A stretch of DNA of 64,000 bases from Candidatus Krumholzibacteriia bacterium (GTDB lineage Bacteria; Krumholzibacteriota; Krumholzibacteriia; JAJRXK01): assembly GCA_035268685.1 (NCBI GenBank), contig DATFKK010000111.1:31228-95227 (forward strand), read 5' to 3'. Shown piece by piece: positions 1 through 8,927 of the stretch. Below the pieces are notes generated by a model that was not told where the DNA came from, searched no databases, and was given only the letters and a program-made list of their open reading frames with translations. The position numbers were made by a program, and so were the translations under genes. Position 1 is the stretch's first letter; the number at the start of each line of letters is the position of its first letter.

Positions 1-180
1 TCGAGCGACGACGTCGACTTCGAGGCCTTGCGCGCCGCATTCGCGGACGCTCCCTCGGCGCCCGTCTTCGGGGCCACTCGGGTCGACGGGACCTGGCTGC
101 GTGGGCGTATGGAGATGCGGACCGAGTCGGCCCGAGCCCTCTGGACGCTCTTCCGGGGCCTGGGCGAGTCCGACCTCTAG
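1..180 (+). CDS. C-terminal end of an unrecognised protein (partial)
   Basis: An open frame runs in from the left edge and ends at a TAG codon at 178-180. It gives 59 residues ending in GLGESDL. The visible part has an FEALRAAFADAP stretch and a WLRGRMEMRTESARALW stretch. Its composition (Ala, Arg, Asp, Glu) is that of a normal soluble protein from this GC-rich genome. No family is recognisable from this tail, and the start lies outside the window. The next gene downstream is on the opposite strand, so this gene ends convergently with it. Confidence 0.6.
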   Translation, partial: SSDDVDFEALRAAFADAPSAPVFGATRVDGTWLRGRMEMRTESARALWTLFRGLGESDL

Positions 181-192
181 TCGCCTGGTCGC

Positions 193-750
193 CTAGTCGC
201 CGCCGGTCTCCACCGACGGGAACACAACCTCGGCCGTGGGGTCCTCCTCGTAGACGACCCCGTGGCCGGGGACCCACTCGCCGTTCTTCAGGTACTCCGC
301 GTGGCTCTCGAGCCGGCCGTCGTCGAGGATCCTCGAGGTCGACCGCACGGCGGTCACGCCCTCGTTCGAGCCGACGACCTCCTCGTGCGACACGAACATC
401 CCGTCGTCGGCGACGATGGTGCCGGTGGTGTAGAAGCCCGCCGTGGTGAAGTAGAAGTAGATCAACCGCTCGCGTTCACGGTCGTACATCACCATGGTCT
501 CGCCGCCGTACTCGCCGTCGTTCAGCGAGTGGACGATCCGGATCCCCTGGCCGTTCAGGGCCCACTCCCAGCGCTGCACGTCGACGCGCGGATTCTCGGG
601 TGTCGAGTCGACGAACTCGCCGCGCCAGGTCTTCCCGACGAAGGGTGCGAGCACGGCCAGGTGCTCGTTCGGAGGGGCCGCTCCGGCGGCGAGGGGCTGC
701 AGGAGCAGGGCGAGCAGGACGACGATCACGGTCGAGGAGGACTGGCGCAT
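193..750 (-). CDS. Secreted lipocalin-like hypothetical protein
   Basis: About 185 residues, starting at the ATG whose complement is 748-750. A longer upstream frame exists, but its extra 54 residues are Pro/Arg-rich and look non-coding. The chosen start gives a clean Sec signal (hydrophobic TVIVVLLALLLQPLAAGA, then APPNE). The mature part begins with LAVLAPFVGKTWRGEF and continues with alternating beta-type segments (WEWALNGQGIRIVHSL, ETMVMYDRERERLIYFYF). This resembles the small beta-barrel DUF1579/lipocalin-like proteins that often open with a phrase of the type 'L.p.vG.tW.G.f'. The ligand is unknown. It lies 67 bases downstream of the saccharopine dehydrogenase-like gene on the same strand and may be co-transcribed. 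The family call is tentative; export is well supported. Confidence 0.7.
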   Translation of the reverse strand: MRQSSSTVIVVLLALLLQPLAAGAAPPNEHLAVLAPFVGKTWRGEFVDSTPENPRVDVQRWEWALNGQGIRIVHSLNDGEYGGETMVMYDRERERLIYFYFTTAGFYTTGTIVADDGMFVSHEEVVGSNEGVTAVRSTSRILDDGRLESHAEYLKNGEWVPGHGVVYEEDPTAEVVFPSVETGGD

Positions 751-817
751 GGGAATCGGCCTCGGGGTCCGGGGGCGTGGAGTCTCGACTCCTCGGTGCG
801 TTCGGGGCAAGTCCGGA

Positions 818-2206
818 TCATCCGGCTCCCCGCGCTCCGGAATCGGCCACCGGTCCCCGCGTCTCGGTGAAGGCCATGCCTTCGTCGCCGAGATCGCGCA
901 GCACGGGGCCATGGATCGACGGGTGCAACGGGAGGTGGGCCCCGACCAGGTCCAGTTCCCCGGTCAGGAGCAACCGCGTCACCATGACCACCGGTGCTCC
1001 CACGCTGCGGGCCATCGCCGTGAAACCGTCGGGTTCGCCGCGATGGACCATGGTCGAGCCGATGTGCTCGGCCGGCCGGTCGTCGTACTCCACGTCGAGT
1101 TCGTGCTTGATGATCACCACGTCGCGGTCGCCGTGCCTCAGCGGCATCTTCCGCGCCAGGAGATTGGTCAGCATGGCCGCTGCGGTCTCGCCCTGGCCCT
1201 CGATCTTCTCGTCGGAGAACAGTCCGAGCCAGCGCAGGTTCTCCATGATCCGGCCGGTGGGGCTGATGTCGAGGAACTTCGAGACCCGTTCCTCGATGTC
1301 GGGAACCCGGTCACCGGAGAGGATCATCGGCAGGAACATCTCGACGACGTCACGGTACGTCCTGTTCTCCAGGTCGGGAATGCGCAGGTGTTCGTTCGGC
1401 AGACCCAGGGCCACGATGCGTGACCACGTCTCGCTCCAGCCCGGGTAGCGCAAGGTGCCGCGGATCATGGTCTCGACCTCGTCGAGGCCGAAGCTCTGCA
1501 TGTAGCTGAGCGAGTCACGGTTCGGATAGGCCTCGAGCCTTCCGACCCCATCGACGTCGACGTGCCAGGTGTGATGGAAGACGTGGTGGAAGGGCACGCA
1601 CTTGATGTGCCCGTGCTCCATGTACTGCGCGCCCGTCTCGCTGCTCATGGCCACGTTGCGGGGGTTCCAGGTCACGACGTAGCGCATGGGATTGGTGTCG
1701 GCGTTCTCCGGTGCCGGGACTCCGCTGCCGTAGCTACGGAAGGCGCGTACGTGGCCCCCCTCGCGATCCACACGGTCGATGAGCGCCATGGCCGACATGT
1801 GGTCGATCCCCGGGTCCAGGCCCAGTTCGCACAGCAGCAGGGTGTTCTTCCGCACGGCCTCCTCGTGCATGTCCCGGATCGGGCGCGTGCGGTAGCTGAC
1901 CGAGAGCATCGGCGTGGAGTGGGCGAGGCAGTCCCACGCGACCAGGTCGAGGAAGCGTGGGGCGAGCATGTTGACCACGACGTCGGCCTCGCCGATCCAG
2001 CGGTCACGGCTCTCCCCGTCGTTGATGTCGAAGGCGATCGCCCGTCCCCGGGTGTGATCTCCCACGCGGCGGGCGGCGAGGTCGGCGTCGCGGTCGCCGA
2101 CGGTGATCTGCCAGTCGTGCTCTTGCGCCAGGTCGAGCAGGCGTGAGATCAGGTAGGGCGCGCTCTGTCCGGCGCCGAGGACGAGGATCTGCTTCAAGGT
2201 TCTCAC
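818..2206 (-). CDS. Saccharopine dehydrogenase-like reductase (glutamate-forming type)
   Basis: 462 residues. The N-terminus is a Rossmann dinucleotide fold (ILVLGAGQSAPYLISRLL, residues about 8-25). A conserved substrate-region phrase LGLDPGIDHMSAM follows near residue 135, as in the SDH half of eukaryotic alpha-aminoadipic semialdehyde synthase and in LYS9-type enzymes. The expected reaction is NAD(P)-dependent cleavage of saccharopine to glutamate and aminoadipate semialdehyde, in the cytosol. The matching first-half enzyme (lysine-ketoglutarate reductase type) is encoded separately at 7429-8763. Together with the PLP enzymes between them, this suggests a lysine degradation locus. The alternative, carboxynorspermidine synthase, shares the fold but normally pairs with a decarboxylase gene that is not seen here. 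A strong hairpin upstream separates it from the NSS transporter. Confidence 0.85.
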   Translation of the reverse strand: MRTLKQILVLGAGQSAPYLISRLLDLAQEHDWQITVGDRDADLAARRVGDHTRGRAIAFDINDGESRDRWIGEADVVVNMLAPRFLDLVAWDCLAHSTPMLSVSYRTRPIRDMHEEAVRKNTLLLCELGLDPGIDHMSAMALIDRVDREGGHVRAFRSYGSGVPAPENADTNPMRYVVTWNPRNVAMSSETGAQYMEHGHIKCVPFHHVFHHTWHVDVDGVGRLEAYPNRDSLSYMQSFGLDEVETMIRGTLRYPGWSETWSRIVALGLPNEHLRIPDLENRTYRDVVEMFLPMILSGDRVPDIEERVSKFLDISPTGRIMENLRWLGLFSDEKIEGQGETAAAMLTNLLARKMPLRHGDRDVVIIKHELDVEYDDRPAEHIGSTMVHRGEPDGFTAMARSVGAPVVMVTRLLLTGELDLVGAHLPLHPSIHGPVLRDLGDEGMAFTETRGPVADSGARGAG

Positions 2207-2229
2207 GCTGGGTCGGGGGGCCGTGAGTC

Positions 2230-2264
2230 GGCTGCGGGCGCGACGACGAAGTGCGCCCGCAGCC
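2230..2264 (-). terminator. Strong hairpin, probable terminator of the NSS transporter gene
   Basis: A perfect 12-bp stem pairs ggctgcgggcgc at 2230-2241 with gcgcccgcagcc at 2253-2264 around an 11-base loop. It lies between the stop of the transporter gene and the start of the saccharopine dehydrogenase-like gene, both on the minus strand. No U-tract follows, so termination would not be classically intrinsic. Its position and perfect pairing still favour a transcript end or a 3' stability element. Confidence 0.5.
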
Positions 2265-2338
2265 CGGCGGACGCCCCAATGTGTACGGCCCGAGGCCGGG
2301 GCGCAACTGTGGGTTGCGGATCGGATGCCGTCGTCGGC

Positions 2339-3709
2339 TCAGCCCCCGACGAAGTCGCCGAACACACCGAAGATGTTCAGCAGCACGATGAAGATCACCA
2401 CCGGGCAGATGTAGCGGACGAAGATCCACCAGAACGAGATCGACCTCTCGGAGACACCGCTGCCCAGCTTGAGTTCGGCGGCCGCCCCACGCCGACCCCA
2501 GATCCAACCGACGAAGATCGACAGCAGCAGCGCCCCCAGGGCCAGCGAGATGTTCCCCCAGAGGAAATCCATGACCGACAGGAAGTCGCTCTTGCCCAGG
2601 ATCGAGAAGCCCTCACCGCCGAGGGCCGGCACGGCGCCCTGCGACAGCGCCGACGGCAGACCGATCAGGAAGCAGGCGACCGCCACCGTCCACACGCTCT
2701 TTCGCCGTGACCACTTCTTCTCGTCGACGGTGTAGCTCACGACGACTTCGAGCAACGACACGGTCGAGGTCAGCGCCGCCACCGAGAGCAGCAGGAAGAA
2801 CAGCAGGCCGACGACCTGACCGGCCGGCATCGCGTCGAAGACCTTGGGCAGCGTCATGAACACCAGCGCCGGTCCGCCCGCGGGGTCCTCGCCTGCCGCG
2901 AACACCGCCGGAAAGATCATGAGTCCGGCCAGCAGCGCGATCCCCGTGTCGAAGAGCGCCACCGATCCGCCCGCGATCCGCAGGTTCGAGGTCTTCGGCA
3001 GATAGCTGCCGTAGGTGATCATGGCGCCCATCCCGAGGCTCAGCGAGAAGAACGCCTGACCGAGCGCGGCCAGCACCACCGGACCGTCCACCTTCGAGAA
3101 ATCCGGTTTCAGGTAGAACTCCAGTCCCGCTCCGGCACCGGGAAGCGTCAGCCCCCGGACGATCACCACGAACATGAGCAGGAGGAGGATCGGCATGAGG
3201 ATCTTCGCCGCGCGCTCGATCCCCTTCTCCACACCGCCCAGGACGACGAAGACCGTGAACAGCATGAACAGCGCGAAGAGCGGTACGACGACCACCGGAT
3301 CCGCGATGAACTCGGTGAAGGGAAGGTCATGGGCCACGAATCCCTTGAAGACGTACCCGAAGACCCAGCCGGCGATGACTCCGTAGTAGCTCAGGATGAA
3401 CACTCCGGTGAGCACGCCCAGCGCCCCGACGATCCACCACGGAGTGTTCGGCGCGATCGCCTTGATCGCGCCGACGGGATTCTTGTGCGCCGACCGGCCC
3501 ACCAACAGTTCGGCGAAGAGATACGGCAGGCAGATCAGGGCGATGCACGCCAGGTAGATGATCACGAACGCGGCGCCGCCGTTCTCCCCCGCCACGTAGG
3601 GGAAACGCCAGATGTTGCCGAGTCCGATCGCCGATCCGGCGGCGGCGAGGACGAAGCCGAGGCTCGATCCCCATTGGCCGCGTGCGGGTCGTTCTTCCTG
3701 GGTCTGCAT
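2339..3709 (-). CDS. Sodium-dependent amino-acid transporter, NSS/SNF family
   Basis: 456 residues from the ATG at 3709, which has an AGGAG seven bases upstream; an in-frame start 18 bases further up is less well placed. The protein opens with the family signature GLGNIWRFPYVAGENGGAAF (residues about 29-48, TM1 with the Na+ site), followed by about eleven further hydrophobic helices. Length is typical of prokaryotic NSS members such as LeuT, MhsT and TnaT (about 440-510). It should import an amino acid with Na+ across the inner membrane. Which one cannot be told from sequence; neighbouring genes for amino-acid breakdown fit a catabolic supply role. It is divergent from the secreted OB-fold gene at 3995. 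Confidence 0.93.
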   Translation of the reverse strand: MQTQEERPARGQWGSSLGFVLAAAGSAIGLGNIWRFPYVAGENGGAAFVIIYLACIALICLPYLFAELLVGRSAHKNPVGAIKAIAPNTPWWIVGALGVLTGVFILSYYGVIAGWVFGYVFKGFVAHDLPFTEFIADPVVVVPLFALFMLFTVFVVLGGVEKGIERAAKILMPILLLLMFVVIVRGLTLPGAGAGLEFYLKPDFSKVDGPVVLAALGQAFFSLSLGMGAMITYGSYLPKTSNLRIAGGSVALFDTGIALLAGLMIFPAVFAAGEDPAGGPALVFMTLPKVFDAMPAGQVVGLLFFLLLSVAALTSTVSLLEVVVSYTVDEKKWSRRKSVWTVAVACFLIGLPSALSQGAVPALGGEGFSILGKSDFLSVMDFLWGNISLALGALLLSIFVGWIWGRRGAAAELKLGSGVSERSISFWWIFVRYICPVVIFIVLLNIFGVFGDFVGG

Positions 3710-3896
3710 CGTTTCTCCTGCGTGCACCGGTGGGCGACCCGCGGCGGGCGGGCCTGGTGGGCCGGGATTCCGCGCCCGGTCGGGCGCGCGAGCCCGCGAG
3801 TCTAAGGATGCGATGAGGAAACGGTCAAGGTTCGCGAATCCGGCGAAAGTCGGGTGAGAGTCACGTTTCAGGTGGATGGATCCCGAGCGACGGCCC

Positions 3897-3905
3897 TGCT
3901 ATACT
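3897..3905 (+). promoter_or_regulatory. Extended -10 promoter for the OB-fold gene
   Basis: TGCTATACT matches an extended -10 (TGn-TATAAT, five of six in the hexamer). The -35 position 17 bases upstream is weak. Transcription would begin near 3912 and give a leader of about 80 bases before the start codon at 3995, which has a good ribosome site (aaggaa). This is one of the few AT-rich spots in the intergenic region. Confidence 0.5.
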
Positions 3906-3994
3906 CGGTCTGTATGCTTCGTGCCCGGGGGCGATTTCCGGAACGCGGACGATCGTACCCCAACCCAACCTCGAGCGCTTCAGTAAGGAACCCC

Positions 3995-4693
3995 ATGATC
4001 AAGAGGCTCACGACCATCGTTTCGACCGTCGCTCTCGTGGCCGGTGCCGCCGGTGTGGCCACCGCCCAGACGAGCGCAGAGATCCACGGCGACCCCGGCT
4101 GCGCGCCGAGCCCGTTCGACGGCGACACCGTCACGCTGACCGGCGTCGTGTACGTCGAGGCCGGCACCTACAACAGCGGCTCCGTGTACTTCCAGGACAA
4201 CACCGACGGCGGCATGACCTTCTTCGACTCGGCCTTCCAGGGCGTGCTCGCCGAGGGTGACGAGATCGAGGTCACCGGGACCGTCGGTGCCTTCAACGAG
4301 GAGATCCAGCTCAACGGCGTGACCGTGAACGTGCTCAGCTCCGGCAACGCCATCACCCCCGTCACCCTGACCAGCGGCGACCTGGCGGACGGCACCGACC
4401 AGCTCGGCAACTTCGTCGAGGTCGAGGGGCTGCTCAGCATCGTCAGCTCCGGCTTCAACAGCGTGTACGAGGTCGACGACGGCAGCGGTCCCGTGATCGT
4501 GTTCGTCGACGGCACCACCGGCATCGACACCGCCGCTCTGGACGCCCTCGCGGGCGACATCGTGCGTGTCCGTGGCTCCAGCAAGTGCTTCCAGGGCATC
4601 GGCGAGGTCCTGCCCCGCCGTGACGCCGACATCGAACTGCTGACCGTGGACAGCGACGAGACCAGCTTCGGCGAGGTCAAGGCCCGGTTCTAG
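3995..4693 (+). CDS. Secreted OB-fold (nucleic-acid-binding-like) protein
   Basis: 232 residues from the ATG at 3995, preceded by aaggaacccc. Upstream in-frame codons are rejected because this ATG gives a clean signal peptide (MIKRLTTIVSTVALVAGAAGVATAQ). The mature region is a repeated beta-rich unit: DTVTLTGVVYVEAGTYNSG...SVYFQDN, GDEIEVTGTVGAFNEEIQL, and a second copy NFVEVEGLLSIVSSG...GDIVRVRGSSKCF. This is the pattern of the OB-fold domains found beside extracellular nucleases and in YhcR-type proteins. No catalytic motif is seen, so it is probably a binding or structural exoprotein. Two cysteines (mature N-terminus and the RGSSKCF segment) could form a disulfide. A GC-rich hairpin follows the stop. 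Confidence 0.8.
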   Translation: MIKRLTTIVSTVALVAGAAGVATAQTSAEIHGDPGCAPSPFDGDTVTLTGVVYVEAGTYNSGSVYFQDNTDGGMTFFDSAFQGVLAEGDEIEVTGTVGAFNEEIQLNGVTVNVLSSGNAITPVTLTSGDLADGTDQLGNFVEVEGLLSIVSSGFNSVYEVDDGSGPVIVFVDGTTGIDTAALDALAGDIVRVRGSSKCFQGIGEVLPRRDADIELLTVDSDETSFGEVKARF

Positions 4694-4719
4694 GCCCGAC
4701 CTTCGATCCGAACGGATCC

Positions 4720-4751
4720 AGGAGGGGCGTCCCGCGCGGGGCGCCCCTCCT
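4720..4751. terminator. Hairpin between convergent genes
   Basis: A perfect 10-bp stem pairs aggaggggcg at 4720-4729 with cgcccctcct at 4742-4751 across a 12-base GC-rich loop. It lies between the stop of the OB-fold gene and the stop of the convergent aminotransferase gene, so it could end transcripts from both sides. There is no T-tract. Confidence 0.55.
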
Positions 4752-4760
4752 CCGTGGTGC

Positions 4761-6071
4761 TCAGCCATCGCGGCGAGCTCCGTCGAGCAGCCAGTCCGCC
4801 ATCACACGCGCGGCCTCGAGGGTCGACGGGCAGTGGATGTCGAGGAACTCTTCGTCGAGGGGGCGGTCACTCGGGACCTCACGGGCAGCGACGATGGCGC
4901 GCGCGCCGTCGAAGTTCACGTAGGCCAGTCGAGCGGTCAGTTCGTCGGGCGGACGCCCGAAGTCGCTTCCCGGCAGGATCGCCACTCCGGTCTCCTCCAA
5001 CAGCTTCTCGCACAGGTCGCGGCTCGTGCGGATGCCACGCGCCGCCAGGGCCTCGCGGTGGTTGCAGAAGTCGGGGAACAGATAGAAACCGCCGCGGGGA
5101 TCGATGACCTCGGCGCCGGCGTCGCGGAGCCGGCTGGCCAGGGCCCGGCCGAGCGCGCGCAGGACCCTCCGGCTCTGCTGCAGGTACTCTTCGATCTCGA
5201 GCCCGCCCTCGAAGGCCCGCACCGCGGCGAACTGGATCGGCGCCGAGGTCGACGTGTAGGTCTCGCTCGCGACGGCGGCCATGGCGTCGAGCAGCCAGCA
5301 GAGACCCGGCGGGAAGGTGAAGGTCCCGAGCCGCCAGCCGCCGGCACCACACCACTTCGACAGTCCCGCACTGACGATCGTGCCCTCGGGGTAGTAGCGC
5401 GCGATCGACACGTGCTGTCCACGGTGGTGCAGTTCGCCGTAGATCTCGTCGCTCACCACGACCATGCGGTACTTCCGGGCCACCCGGGCCAGGGCGCGCA
5501 GGTCGTCGGTGCGGAGCGTGTCGCCCGTTGGGTTGCTGGGGTAGTTCAGGATGACGATCCGCGGCCGGCCGGGGTCCTCGGACCCAAGTCGCTCGAGTTC
5601 TTCGGGCGTGAGCCTCCAGCGATTGCTCGCGCGGGTCTCCAGCCACCGCACCTGCCGGCCCAGGATGTGGGCCTGGGGCGCGTAGCTGACCCAGCTCGGT
5701 GTGGGGATCACCAGATCGCCGTAGTACACGAGCTGCAGAAGGAACATGAGCTCCTTGCTGCCCGGCCCGATCAGCACGTGGTTGCCTTCGCAGTGCAGTC
5801 CGTCGGTGCGACGGTGGTAGGCCGCCACGGCTCCGCGGAGCTGGCGGAGCCCGCGCACCGGTAGGTAGGCCTTCTGGTGGGCGTTCTGTCGCAGGGCCTC
5901 GATCACCACCTCGGGCACGGGAAAGGGCGACTGGCCGAGTCCCAGGCGGTACACGTCACGTCCTTGCCGCCGGAGCTCCTCGCTCCGCTCGTTGATCGCG
6001 AGCGTGGCCGATGCACGCATCCCGCGCACGTTCAAGTTCAGGTGGACCTCGGGAGCGGGACGCGACGCCAT
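4761..6071 (-). CDS. Class I/II PLP-dependent aminotransferase
   Basis: 436 residues, fold type I. The PLP lysine is K239 in SAGLSKWCGAGGWRLG. Other cofactor contacts are visible: NYPSNPTG (N180), the SDEIYGEL segment (D208, Y211) and the C-terminal arginine region. The glycine-rich FPVPE and YLPVRGLRQLR segments are typical of aspartate/alanine/aromatic transaminases of subgroup I. Substrate specificity cannot be read from this. Its place between genes for lysine (saccharopine) and glycine/threonine breakdown makes an aminoadipate or broad amino-donor role plausible, but that is inference. It is divergent from the alpha-oxoamine synthase gene; the 126 bases between them must hold both promoters. 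Confidence 0.9.
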   Translation of the reverse strand: MASRPAPEVHLNLNVRGMRASATLAINERSEELRRQGRDVYRLGLGQSPFPVPEVVIEALRQNAHQKAYLPVRGLRQLRGAVAAYHRRTDGLHCEGNHVLIGPGSKELMFLLQLVYYGDLVIPTPSWVSYAPQAHILGRQVRWLETRASNRWRLTPEELERLGSEDPGRPRIVILNYPSNPTGDTLRTDDLRALARVARKYRMVVVSDEIYGELHHRGQHVSIARYYPEGTIVSAGLSKWCGAGGWRLGTFTFPPGLCWLLDAMAAVASETYTSTSAPIQFAAVRAFEGGLEIEEYLQQSRRVLRALGRALASRLRDAGAEVIDPRGGFYLFPDFCNHREALAARGIRTSRDLCEKLLEETGVAILPGSDFGRPPDELTARLAYVNFDGARAIVAAREVPSDRPLDEEFLDIHCPSTLEAARVMADWLLDGARRDG

Positions 6072-6197
6072 GGCGGACTCCTCGCGCGGTGGAGGGCGGG
6101 GGCGGCACCGCCTTGTCCGCCCCAGGCTTCGAAGCTAGCATCCCATCGTACGGGATCAATCGTCCTGACGTGTCACCCGCTGCGCGAAGGAACCGCC

Positions 6198-7421
6198 ATG
6201 TCGCTCGAGAAGCTCAACGCCGGTCTGGCCCGGGATGTCGAAGCGCTCGCCGCCGAGGGTCGCGCCAAGGCGCCCGAGCGTGTCCTGAGCGGATACGTGC
6301 CGCCCCGCGACGGCCGCGGTCCGCGCTATCGGATCGAGGGCAACGACCAGGAGTTCCTGCGCATGAACTCCAACAGCTATCTGTCGTTGAGCCACGACGA
6401 GCGATTGCTCCACCGGGCGGACGTCGCCGCCAAGGACTTCGGTGTGGGTCCCGGTGCGGTTCGCTTCATCGACGGGACGTTCACCCCGCACGTCGCGCTC
6501 GAGCGCCGGGTGGCCGCCTTCTGCGGCAAACCGGCCGCGAAGATCTTCAACTCGGCCTACACGAGTAATCTGGGGCTCGCATTGGCCATCCAGAACCGCC
6601 AGACCTACTGGATCGGCGACGAGCTCAACCACAACTGCATCATTCGTGCAATGCGCATCGCCAATGTCCCGCGCGAGAACAAGGCGATCTACCGCCACAA
6701 CGACATGGCGCACCTCGAGGAATGCGTGGAGCAGGTGCCCGACGGGATCGAGCGCGTGGTCGTGATCTTCGACGGAGTGTTCAGCATGCGGGGCGACACC
6801 GCCCCGCTCGACGAGATCGACGCGATCCTCGCGCCGCACCGTGATCGCTTCGCCGAGGGGTTGATCACGGTGGTCGACGACTCGCACGGAATCGGCGCCT
6901 ACGGGCAGACCGGTCGCGGCACCGAGGAGTACGCCGGGGCGAAGGCCGACGTCGTCGTGGGCACCTTCGGCAAGGCCTTCGGGGTGAACGGCGGCTTCGT
7001 CGCGAGCAGTTCCGAGGTGGTCGAGGCCGTGCGCCAGAAGGCCGACACCTACATCTACACCAACCCGCTCAGCGCAGCCGATTGCGCGGCGGCGATCGAG
7101 GCCCTCGACATCACCGACAGCGACGAAGGCCGGCAGCGTCTGCGACACCTGCACGATCGGATCGCCCAGTTCCGTGCGGGCATCGGGTCGTTGGGTATGG
7201 AGTCGATCCCGGGTCCGCACCCCGTGGTTCCGTTGCTCGTGCGCGACACCGACCGGACACGGGCGATGGTCGGCGCGTTCTTCGAGCACGGCGTGCTCGT
7301 GGTGGGGCTGACCTTCCCGGTGGTGCCCAAGGGCGACGAGACCATCCGCTTCCAGGTCAACGCGGCCCACACCGAGGCCGACGTCGACGAGGTCCTGCGG
7401 GTGCTCGAGCGGATCCGCTGA
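6198..7421 (+). CDS. Alpha-oxoamine synthase, glycine C-acetyltransferase (KBL) type
   Basis: 407 residues from the ATG at 6198, which follows a gaagg ribosome site; the upstream open frame is non-coding leader. Family motifs include the VVDDSHGIGAYGQTGRGT loop (D227-D228, H230) and the PLP lysine K259 in VVGTFGKAFGVNGGFVA. KBL condenses glycine with acetyl-CoA or, in threonine breakdown, cleaves 2-amino-3-ketobutyrate with CoA. Length fits KBL (about 398). 8-amino-7-oxononanoate synthase and serine palmitoyltransferase share the fold, and DSHG instead of the usual KBL DSHA leaves specificity open. No threonine dehydrogenase is in the window. It ends seven bases from the convergent LKR-type gene. 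Confidence 0.85.
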   Translation: MSLEKLNAGLARDVEALAAEGRAKAPERVLSGYVPPRDGRGPRYRIEGNDQEFLRMNSNSYLSLSHDERLLHRADVAAKDFGVGPGAVRFIDGTFTPHVALERRVAAFCGKPAAKIFNSAYTSNLGLALAIQNRQTYWIGDELNHNCIIRAMRIANVPRENKAIYRHNDMAHLEECVEQVPDGIERVVVIFDGVFSMRGDTAPLDEIDAILAPHRDRFAEGLITVVDDSHGIGAYGQTGRGTEEYAGAKADVVVGTFGKAFGVNGGFVASSSEVVEAVRQKADTYIYTNPLSAADCAAAIEALDITDSDEGRQRLRHLHDRIAQFRAGIGSLGMESIPGPHPVVPLLVRDTDRTRAMVGAFFEHGVLVVGLTFPVVPKGDETIRFQVNAAHTEADVDEVLRVLERIR

Positions 7422-7428
7422 GCGGGTG

Positions 7429-8763
7429 TCAGCCGCTCGTCCGGCCGGCGCGCAGCCCCAGGCGCTCGAGTTCGGCCCCGAGGTAGGCGAAGTCCGGCGT
7501 GAGCTGCCCTCGCCAGAGGATCGTCGCGCGGCGGATCGGATCGGGCAGATCGGCATCTTCGAAGGAGGTGCCGAGATCGAGGTCGGCCAGCGCTTCGACG
7601 AAGGGTTCGAGCGCATCGGAGAAGGTCTCCGACGACTCGATCGGCAGCTCGGTCGGCAGGTTGCCCACGGCCATCACGGCGACGCCGGGTCCGTCGAAGC
7701 CCGAGGGGGCCTCGCCGGTGGCCGGATCGAAGACGTAGACGGGGTCGCCGGGCTCGGTGTCGCGGACCGTGCACGCGAGCGAGCCCTCCACGTCGCAGGT
7801 GATGTCGCCCACCGCGAGCAAGCGCCCGCTCGGAGCGGTGGCCGCGTTGAGGTCCTCACGCGTGGCGAAGACGGGATAGCGCTCGTCCCAGTAGACGCCG
7901 TGCACGAAGAGGGCCACGTGCGACAGGAACTCCCTGAGCCGCGAGCGGTAGCGCTCGGGCGTCGCGTAGTACTCCCGCGTGTCGAAACCACCGTCGGCCC
8001 GCTGCACGAGGTGGTGGAGCTCGAAGCGGACGCGTCCGATGCGGTCGCCCACGTGTTCGTGCGCCGCGTTCCAGCCGGCGAGCTCCTCGGGAGCGACGTT
8101 CTCGAAGGGAAGGAGATCGAAGATCTCGAGGGCGCCGTTGGTGACGTTCCCGCTGCCGGTGAAGCCCACGGTGAGTGGCCGCACCTCGTCGGGGACCTCC
8201 CCGGCGCGGATCCGCTCGCCGGCGGCACGCACGGCTTCGCGGGCCTCACCCACGTCGGGGTAACGGTGTGCGGGTCGGAGCCGGTCGAAGGGGTTCTCGT
8301 GACCCATTGCCGTCAGACGGCGGCCGAGGGCCCACAGGCTGTCGATCATGCCGGCGACGCCGGCGTGGTGGCTGAAGTAGATCATCCGTCGGCCGGTGGC
8401 GTCGGTCACGCGCTCGTAGTCGATCAGCGTGCAGCCCAGGTCGACCATCCGGGCCAGCATGGGCATGTTGAACCACTGGCCCTTGATCGTGTGCGAGAAG
8501 AACAGGTAGGCCCCGTCGCGGCGGAACCAGGACGCCGGGATCTCCTTGATGCCCAGCACGACGTCGGCGTGCCGGACGTCGTCGACCAGGGTGGCCCCGG
8601 CGCTCGCGTAGGACGCATCGTCGAAGGCCCGCCGGGCGAAACGCTCGGCCAGGATCTCGACCCCGGCACCGGTGAGCCGGGCGACGGCGTCGGGGGTGAG
8701 GGCGACGCGGCGCTCCCACGGGTTCTTGTCCTCGCGGCGGAGTCCGATGCGTAGGCGGCTCAA
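7429..8763 (-). CDS. Lysine-ketoglutarate reductase-type protein (AlaDH/PNT fold)
   Basis: 444 residues. Start is TTG (8763-8761) with a GAGG ten bases upstream; no ATG lies near the conserved N-terminus RIGLRREDKNPWERRVALTP, which matches the opening of the LKR half of alpha-aminoadipic semialdehyde synthase. A second LKR hallmark follows: SWFRRDGAYLFFSHTIKGQ, then MIYFSHHAGVAGMIDSLWALG. The family condenses lysine with 2-oxoglutarate to saccharopine using NADPH. The C-terminal third (VTFTGSGNVTNGALEIFDLL region, then a DITCDVEGS segment) is the AlaDH/PNT nucleotide domain. The saccharopine dehydrogenase partner is a separate gene at 818-2206 rather than a fused domain. The function is therefore likely but not proven for a stand-alone bacterial LKR. 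Confidence 0.85.
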   Translation of the reverse strand: MSRLRIGLRREDKNPWERRVALTPDAVARLTGAGVEILAERFARRAFDDASYASAGATLVDDVRHADVVLGIKEIPASWFRRDGAYLFFSHTIKGQWFNMPMLARMVDLGCTLIDYERVTDATGRRMIYFSHHAGVAGMIDSLWALGRRLTAMGHENPFDRLRPAHRYPDVGEAREAVRAAGERIRAGEVPDEVRPLTVGFTGSGNVTNGALEIFDLLPFENVAPEELAGWNAAHEHVGDRIGRVRFELHHLVQRADGGFDTREYYATPERYRSRLREFLSHVALFVHGVYWDERYPVFATREDLNAATAPSGRLLAVGDITCDVEGSLACTVRDTEPGDPVYVFDPATGEAPSGFDGPGVAVMAVGNLPTELPIESSETFSDALEPFVEALADLDLGTSFEDADLPDPIRRATILWRGQLTPDFAYLGAELERLGLRAGRTSG

Positions 8764-8927
8764 GAGCGGACCTCGGGAGCTCGGTGTGTGGATCGATGAC
8801 CCGTCAGGGATAGTCGAAGGCCGGTAGGCCCGCGACCGGTGTCGCGACGCCGCCCTGATCTTTCCAGCGTCGAGGACGGGCGTTAGTCTGGGCGCGGCGC
8901 TCCACCCACTCCGACCCCCCCCGAGGC

